Origin: CAYFLR01 sp964343805
GTDB lineage: Bacteria > Bdellovibrionota_B > Oligoflexia > CAYFLR01
Assembly: GCA_964343805.1 (NCBI GenBank)
Contig: CAYFLR010000087.1
Coordinates: forward strand, 1-18,038
Length of the DNA: 18,038 bases
Reading direction: 5' to 3'
A program made the position numbers and the translations under genes. This document shows positions 14,390 through 18,038 of this stretch, in pieces. Position 1 is the stretch's first letter. Every line of letters begins with the position of its first letter. Below the pieces are notes generated by a model that did no database searches, had not been told where the DNA came from, and saw nothing but the letters and a program-made list of their open reading frames with translations.

Positions 14390-15286
14390 ATGAAACTACA
14401 AGCACTCTTATTACTTCTAATCATATACTTAGTTTGGGGCAGTACCTTTCTGGCAATTCGAATTGCAGTAGGGCATAGCGAAGGGTTCGAACCTTTTATG
14501 ATGGCTGGGATGCGAAATTCTATCGCTGGGATTGCTCTTTTGTTATGGGCCTTCTTTAGCGGGAGCTATTTTAAAATTAATCTAAAAGAGTTTTGTATAT
14601 TGGCTCTATCAGGAATTTGCATTTGGACTCTAGGAAATGGATTGGTTACCTTTGCGGAAAAGAATGTAAATTCCGGATACGCCGCCCTGGTATTTGGCTT
14701 GATTCCAATTTGGATTACTTTGATAGAGCTGCTGGTGATGGGTAAAAAGAGTAATACCATGTCTCTTCTATCTCTGGTTCTTGGAATTTTAGGATTAGCC
14801 ATTTTAGTGCTTCCCTCTCTTCTTGCCGATAATTCCCACTTTTATACTTTGCCCATCATTGCCCTGGTGATTGGTTCCATCAGTTGGTCAAGTGGCACCA
14901 TTTTGCAGCGGCAACAGTGTCGGCAAATACCCATGTTGATTTCTTCGGCCTATCAACTGTTGATAGGAGGGATAACACTATTGATCATATCTTGGGCAAA
15001 AGGGGAAAGTTTTTCTGCACCCAATAGCAGTTCATGGTGGGCTCTTTCTTATCTCATAATTATTGGATCCATAGTCGGTTTTTCAGCCTATGTAAAAGCC
15101 TTAAAAGTCCTGCCCAGTGTTTTGGTTGGATCCTTTGGTTACGTAACGCCCTTAGTTGCTATCGCACTTGGTTACTTAGTTTTAAATGAGTCTCTAGCCT
15201 GGAATACAACCACCGGGGGAATCCTGATATTAGCAGCTGTGGTGGGGCTAGTTTTTAGCCAAAAGAAGAGTTGTATGGCTAAATAG
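14390..15286 (+). CDS. EamA/DMT superfamily transporter (YedA-like)
   Basis: A 298-aa inner-membrane protein with about ten hydrophobic segments in two EamA repeats. YLVWGSTFLAIRIA (14-27) is the classic first-helix signature; LGNGLVTFAEKNVNSG (81-96) and GSISWSSGT (160-168) match the YedA branch. Members of the superfamily include exporters of cysteine, O-acetylserine and other amino acids, but YedA itself has no settled substrate. ATG 14390 begins one base after the preceding stop, so it is surely in the same transcript; a longer frame from 14345 lies within the AlaX gene and is not needed. As last gene of a SAT, sulfhydrylase and tRNA-editing operon it is the natural exporter of the product. 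It ends six bases from the stop of the convergent gene, with no intrinsic terminator between. Confidence 0.9.
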   Translation: MKLQALLLLLIIYLVWGSTFLAIRIAVGHSEGFEPFMMAGMRNSIAGIALLLWAFFSGSYFKINLKEFCILALSGICIWTLGNGLVTFAEKNVNSGYAALVFGLIPIWITLIELLVMGKKSNTMSLLSLVLGILGLAILVLPSLLADNSHFYTLPIIALVIGSISWSSGTILQRQQCRQIPMLISSAYQLLIGGITLLIISWAKGESFSAPNSSSWWALSYLIIIGSIVGFSAYVKALKVLPSVLVGSFGYVTPLVAIALGYLVLNESLAWNTTTGGILILAAVVGLVFSQKKSCMAK

Positions 15287-15292
15287 AAAATC

Positions 15293-16588
15293 TTAATTCA
15301 CCCAATGGTGAGTGTAGATCCCGCTTACGATCATTTTTCCTCTATTTTTGGGAATCTTATACTTGGTATCAAAAAACATAAAGACATTGATCATATAGTC
15401 ACCTTCATTGAGATTGGAGGTGTCCATAAAAATTCCAATATTGGTGTTGCTGCCTTTTAGGAAATCTCGCGGGGTGTCTTTAAAATGTAGGAAAGGCTCT
15501 GTTTTCTCCTTAATCAGACTGGTACTGGGTTTTAGCTCTAGAAATAGTTCTAAATTGTTCCGATTTCCGGTGAGCCAAAACCCTTCTTTTAAAATAGAGT
15601 AGGTGCTACGGTTACTCCATTTCTGATCCTTGATGGTTTTTAGGGGGAGAAGGTTGGTGTCAAACTTCCAATCGTCGATGGGGTCGGCTAATTTGAGCCC
15701 ATAATAAAATCCGCTTCCCTCTCTAAATAAAGATTTAGCATCTACCGGGGAATTTAAGATCGTGGGAAGGGACACCGCGTTCTCAAAGAGAGAAACCTCG
15801 GTGTACATTTCAATATCAATATCCATAGAGAGCAGTCTGAAAAAGAAAGACACCTGAGCGATGCATCTCACGGGTCCCACCTTCCAGTAATTAAGCCGGG
15901 TAATCAGGTCCTTTGAAGAGACTTTTAGGGTAAAAAAGTACTTAATATCAGCAATAAAAGTAAAACCTGAATTTTCTATAACCTTTTTCCTGCCTGGCTT
16001 GCCTTCCTCTTTTAAGTATACATAGTCCATTAGAATATGATTGTTCGGATTAAACTTAAAATCATATTTTGAGGTGGAGATGAGCCCTTTTTTATGATCA
16101 TAGGTGAGTAGTTTTTGATCACTCAGAGTTGGTTTATTCTCTTTAAAAATACCAATATAAATGGTTCCTTTCTTAAAAGTACTGGCATTAGTGATAGCCA
16201 CTTCAAAGTACATAAAAGGCTTTTTTTTCCATTGGAGCAGGGGGTCTTTTTTGCCGAGGTCGGTTCCCCGAATTACTAACTCATCATTGGGGTCAAAAAT
16301 TCCATTATCTTTCATGGGGGCAAAATGATCTGATTGGTCTAAAACATAATCCTCATTGTCATTGATTTCATCAATCTGAAAAGGAATGGGTTTAGCAAAG
16401 TGATCTTTTCCAGCAACAAACACACCATACTGCTGGATTTGGAAGCCGAGGACCTTAGCAATCTTGCGACCTTTGATAAGGAGCGGTTGGACAAAAACGG
16501 GCTCACTCTCAGCAGGCTTTGGAGTTGCAACTAAATCTGCAGCTAAGAATATTAATATAGGAAGTATGAATCGCAATTGTTTCCGCAT
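15293..16588 (-). CDS. Exported protein of unknown function, 431 aa
   Basis: MRKQLRFILPILIFLAADLV followed by ATPKP is a standard signal peptide with cleavage near residue 22, so the protein is periplasmic, outer-membrane or secreted. No lipobox, membrane helix or repeat is seen. It is rich in beta-type alternation with many aromatic and Lys residues: PIPFQIDEINDNEDYVLDQS (67-86) is followed by NGIFDPNDELVIRGTDLG (94-111), then KPFMYFEVAITN and repeated Tyr/Phe-rich strands, suggesting a large beta-sandwich or several. The Asp/Asn-rich segment at 73-111 might bind calcium. Ribosome site weak (GGAT). Divergent from the VWA gene across 161 bases and convergent with the EamA gene. I do not recognise the family; nothing suggests an enzyme. 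Confidence 0.8.
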   Translation of the reverse strand: MRKQLRFILPILIFLAADLVATPKPAESEPVFVQPLLIKGRKIAKVLGFQIQQYGVFVAGKDHFAKPIPFQIDEINDNEDYVLDQSDHFAPMKDNGIFDPNDELVIRGTDLGKKDPLLQWKKKPFMYFEVAITNASTFKKGTIYIGIFKENKPTLSDQKLLTYDHKKGLISTSKYDFKFNPNNHILMDYVYLKEEGKPGRKKVIENSGFTFIADIKYFFTLKVSSKDLITRLNYWKVGPVRCIAQVSFFFRLLSMDIDIEMYTEVSLFENAVSLPTILNSPVDAKSLFREGSGFYYGLKLADPIDDWKFDTNLLPLKTIKDQKWSNRSTYSILKEGFWLTGNRNNLELFLELKPSTSLIKEKTEPFLHFKDTPRDFLKGSNTNIGIFMDTSNLNEGDYMINVFMFFDTKYKIPKNRGKMIVSGIYTHHWVN

Positions 16589-16739
16589 TTAATATCCGTG
16601 CATCCAGAATCCGTAATCCAGGATGGTAAAATTTTCTCTTATCATATCAATTAACTTCAGCAATTTCATGTTAAATCGACGCTAAATTAGTTAAGTAGAT
16701 AGAAATTCCACCGAAAAGAAGTTGATGTGAATTATCCTT

Positions 16740-16744
16740 AGGAG
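16740..16744 (+). promoter_or_regulatory. Ribosome binding site AGGAG of the VWA lipoprotein gene
   Basis: Five bases separate it from ATG 16750, an ideal distance, which supports this start and the lipoprotein signal peptide that follows. Confidence 0.7.
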
Positions 16745-16749
16745 AATTT

Positions 16750-17316
16750 ATGCGAAATTGGATTATAACTGGATTAGGACTACTTATCCTATTACTGTTC
16801 AGCTGTAAACAACAGGTTGAATTTGCTCCGGCCCCTGAAATATTAGAAGAAGAGACGGTTCCAGAAGCAGTAGAGCCTGTTATAGTTGAAGCAAAACCTG
16901 CAGCTCCACCACCTCCTCAAAGGGTAAATATTAAAAAATGTGAAAAAGCGGTAAAAATTCCATCTGGTTCCATTACCAGCCCAAAACTTATACTGGACCT
17001 TCCTCTTGCATGTGATTACGATATTGTGAAGGAGAAAGTGTTAAAAAGAACTGTAGACATAGTATTTTTGTTGGATATTTCAGGTAGTATGCAAGAAAAT
17101 ATTAATGCTGTACTCCATAATGTGGCTGGATTTGTAGAATCAATTGAGTATTTAAAACCTAGAATTGCTCTTATTCCTTTTGTTGATGATATTCCCCAAT
17201 CACATGTGGTTCCTCTCACCTATGATTTAAATATGTTCAAAAAAAGCCTAGGAAGAATTGTAGCAAAAGGGGGAGGGAGATATGACTATCAAGAGGCAGG
17301 TCTTTTTAGCCATTGA
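16750..17316 (+). CDS. VWA-domain lipoprotein, N-terminal part (frame breaks near 17303)
   Basis: MRNWIITGLGLLILLLFSC gives lipobox LFSC with lipid Cys19, so it is an anchored lipoprotein. A Pro/Glu linker (25-58, ending PAAPPPPQR) precedes a short domain with CEKAVKIPSG. The von Willebrand A domain begins near residue 100: VDIVFLLDISGSM carries the MIDAS motif DxSxS (Asp109, Ser111, Ser113), and RIALIPFVDD and GGGRYDYQEAG (174-184) fit its next strand and second metal loop. The frame then stops at LFSH, in the middle of the domain. Skipping one T in the T5 run at 17303-17307 gives EAGLLAIEEAVDMF, which flows straight into the frame at 17282-17956. The whole gene would then encode 401 residues. 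VWA lipoproteins usually bind other proteins through a metal ion; partner unknown. Confidence 0.85.
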   Translation: MRNWIITGLGLLILLLFSCKQQVEFAPAPEILEEETVPEAVEPVIVEAKPAAPPPPQRVNIKKCEKAVKIPSGSITSPKLILDLPLACDYDIVKEKVLKRTVDIVFLLDISGSMQENINAVLHNVAGFVESIEYLKPRIALIPFVDDIPQSHVVPLTYDLNMFKKSLGRIVAKGGGRYDYQEAGLFSH

Positions 17317-17956
17317 AGAAGCGGTGGATATGTTTTTAGAAGACTTAGATGCCAACCCCGATCGAGAGAACTCTGATAAGATTATGCTCATGGTCACCAA
17401 TAGTTGTTCTCATCGAGGAGACTCTAGCACGCTTTCCATCGCTGAAACAGTGTCAAAATTAAATAGTTTTGTTAATCATGTTAAGAAGTTCCAGCTATTT
17501 TACTCCATACCTACAAAGGATAATGTGGTCAAAGATCAAACCACGGGCAAAAAGGTCAAAGCTCATCTCCAATATCTGAGAATCATTCAAGGAATTAATC
17601 ATTCGGTTCCCCAAGGAGATAGAGGAGGAATTCTCAGTTATCCCTTTAAATCCGAAACCTTAACCGGAGAGTTTTCAGACCTGGTCATAGGCAGAGTCCC
17701 TGTTTCAAAACCTGGAGTCTGCGTCATTAAAGAAGCCAAGTGGGTTTTTAAAGGGCAGACTATTTTCGATGATCAGGTGAATTGGAACGACAGCCTTGAG
17801 TTTTTTAATAGTAATTTTAAAGAATTATCTGTCTACTCGCCCTCAGGTTTAGATGCTCAAAGAGACACCTGGCAATTGCAAGTTGAACGCTGCTGTAACG
17901 ATAAGGAAGAGCTTGCAAGTGGCTGCTTTACCACTACTCACCAAACTATTAATTAG
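17282..17956 (+). CDS. VWA-domain lipoprotein, C-terminal part (out of frame with its start)
   Basis: This frame opens with an ATG at 17282 that lies inside the first part and has no role once the frames are joined; real coding probably enters just after the T run at 17303-17307. LAIEEAVDMFLEDL is the helix that follows the second metal loop of a VWA domain, and KIMLMVTNS (33-41) is the next strand, where the usual Asp after the strand is Asn. The chain continues past the VWA core with about 150 residues of unknown type, including HSVPQGDRGG (107-116), KEAKWVFKGQ (150-159) and DTWQLQVERCCN (195-206), and ends Cys-rich (GCF). The frame break is either an assembly error or a real one-base mutation. 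Confidence 0.78.
   Translation: MTIKRQVFLAIEEAVDMFLEDLDANPDRENSDKIMLMVTNSCSHRGDSSTLSIAETVSKLNSFVNHVKKFQLFYSIPTKDNVVKDQTTGKKVKAHLQYLRIIQGINHSVPQGDRGGILSYPFKSETLTGEFSDLVIGRVPVSKPGVCVIKEAKWVFKGQTIFDDQVNWNDSLEFFNSNFKELSVYSPSGLDAQRDTWQLQVERCCNDKEELASGCFTTTHQTIN
17303..17307 (+). other. One-base frameshift in a T5 run
   Basis: Reading the upstream frame through all five T's ends in a stop three codons later; with four T's the VWA domain is continuous. The site is a homopolymer, where sequencing and replication errors are both common. Confidence 0.75.
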
Positions 17957-17957
17957 T

Positions 17958-18008
17958 TGGCCTCAAACAAACTTTGTGCGCTAAAAAATGGTGTAAAGTT
18001 TCAGGCCA
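17958..18008. terminator. Interrupted hairpin after the VWA gene
   Basis: TGGCCT (17958-17963) pairs with AGGCCA (18003-18008), and inside it AAACTTT (17969-17975) pairs with AAAGTTT (17995-18001), leaving a 19-base loop and a lopsided bulge. It begins two bases after the stop. No T-run follows, so it is a structured 3' end or a weak terminator. Confidence 0.35.
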
Positions 18009-18038
18009 TACTAGAACCAACAATAATCAGCAGTCTTA

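Noticed and set aside
12704..15286. D-cycloserine-type biosynthesis cluster (SAT, OAS enzyme, EamA exporter)
   Set aside because: No ATP-grasp ligase, racemase, hydroxyarginase or heme oxygenase genes are next to it, and AlaX is not part of that pathway. Only the general logic is similar.
15287..15292. Terminator between the convergent EamA and 431-aa genes
   Set aside because: Only six bases separate the stops, and no hairpin with T-tract is seen there.
17282..17320. Programmed +1 frameshift in the VWA gene
   Set aside because: Neither a slow codon or stop at the shift point nor a stimulatory structure is seen; a homopolymer error explains it more simply.

Overview
The window looks like a piece of a draft or metagenome-assembled chromosome from a Gram-negative bacterium. 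It has three runs of exactly ten Ns (4554-4563, 4916-4925, 10765-10774), which look like scaffold gaps. It is AT-leaning and unusually rich in exported proteins and lipoproteins. It also carries a GAF/HD-GYP signalling protein, a TGase-elicitor-type transglutaminase and a good sigma-54 promoter match. This mix fits the Bdellovibrionota/Oligoflexia (former Deltaproteobacteria) best, but that is an inference: there is no rRNA or marker gene here. No tRNA, insertion sequence, CRISPR array or prophage block is visible.

Layout. 1-547 (-) is the N-terminal part of a secreted tyrosine-rich protein, followed by a 436-bp spacer. 984-2402 (+) is a compact pair: a rhomboid intramembrane protease and an M55 D-aminopeptidase, both with all recognisable catalytic residues. 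2594-3867 (+) holds two unrelated Cys-rich lipoproteins of unknown function. 9065-3919 (-) is an operon of GAF/HD-GYP phosphodiesterase, a 603-aa exported or anchored protein, and a large exported protein broken by two gaps. The last two proteins share a short motif, so they may be distant relatives. 11490-9167 (-) is a transglutaminase lipoprotein with two Ig-like domains, broken by a gap exactly at its active site, followed by a small DUF4406 protein.

11687-15286 (+) is the most interesting unit. A sigma-54 type -24/-12 promoter precedes four tightly packed genes: a serine O-acetyltransferase with an extra C-terminal domain, a divergent O-acetylserine sulfhydrylase-like PLP enzyme, an intact AlaX-type tRNA-editing hydrolase, and an EamA exporter. 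Together they read as make (or divert) a serine-derived amino acid, clear the wrongly charged tRNA, and pump the product out. 16588-15293 (-) is a large exported protein of unknown function. 16750-17956 (+) is a von Willebrand A lipoprotein whose reading frame is broken by one extra T in a T5 run.

Four apparent reading frames are therefore really two genes split by gaps, and the VWA gene is split by a frameshift. The parts are listed separately, and each entry says how they join.
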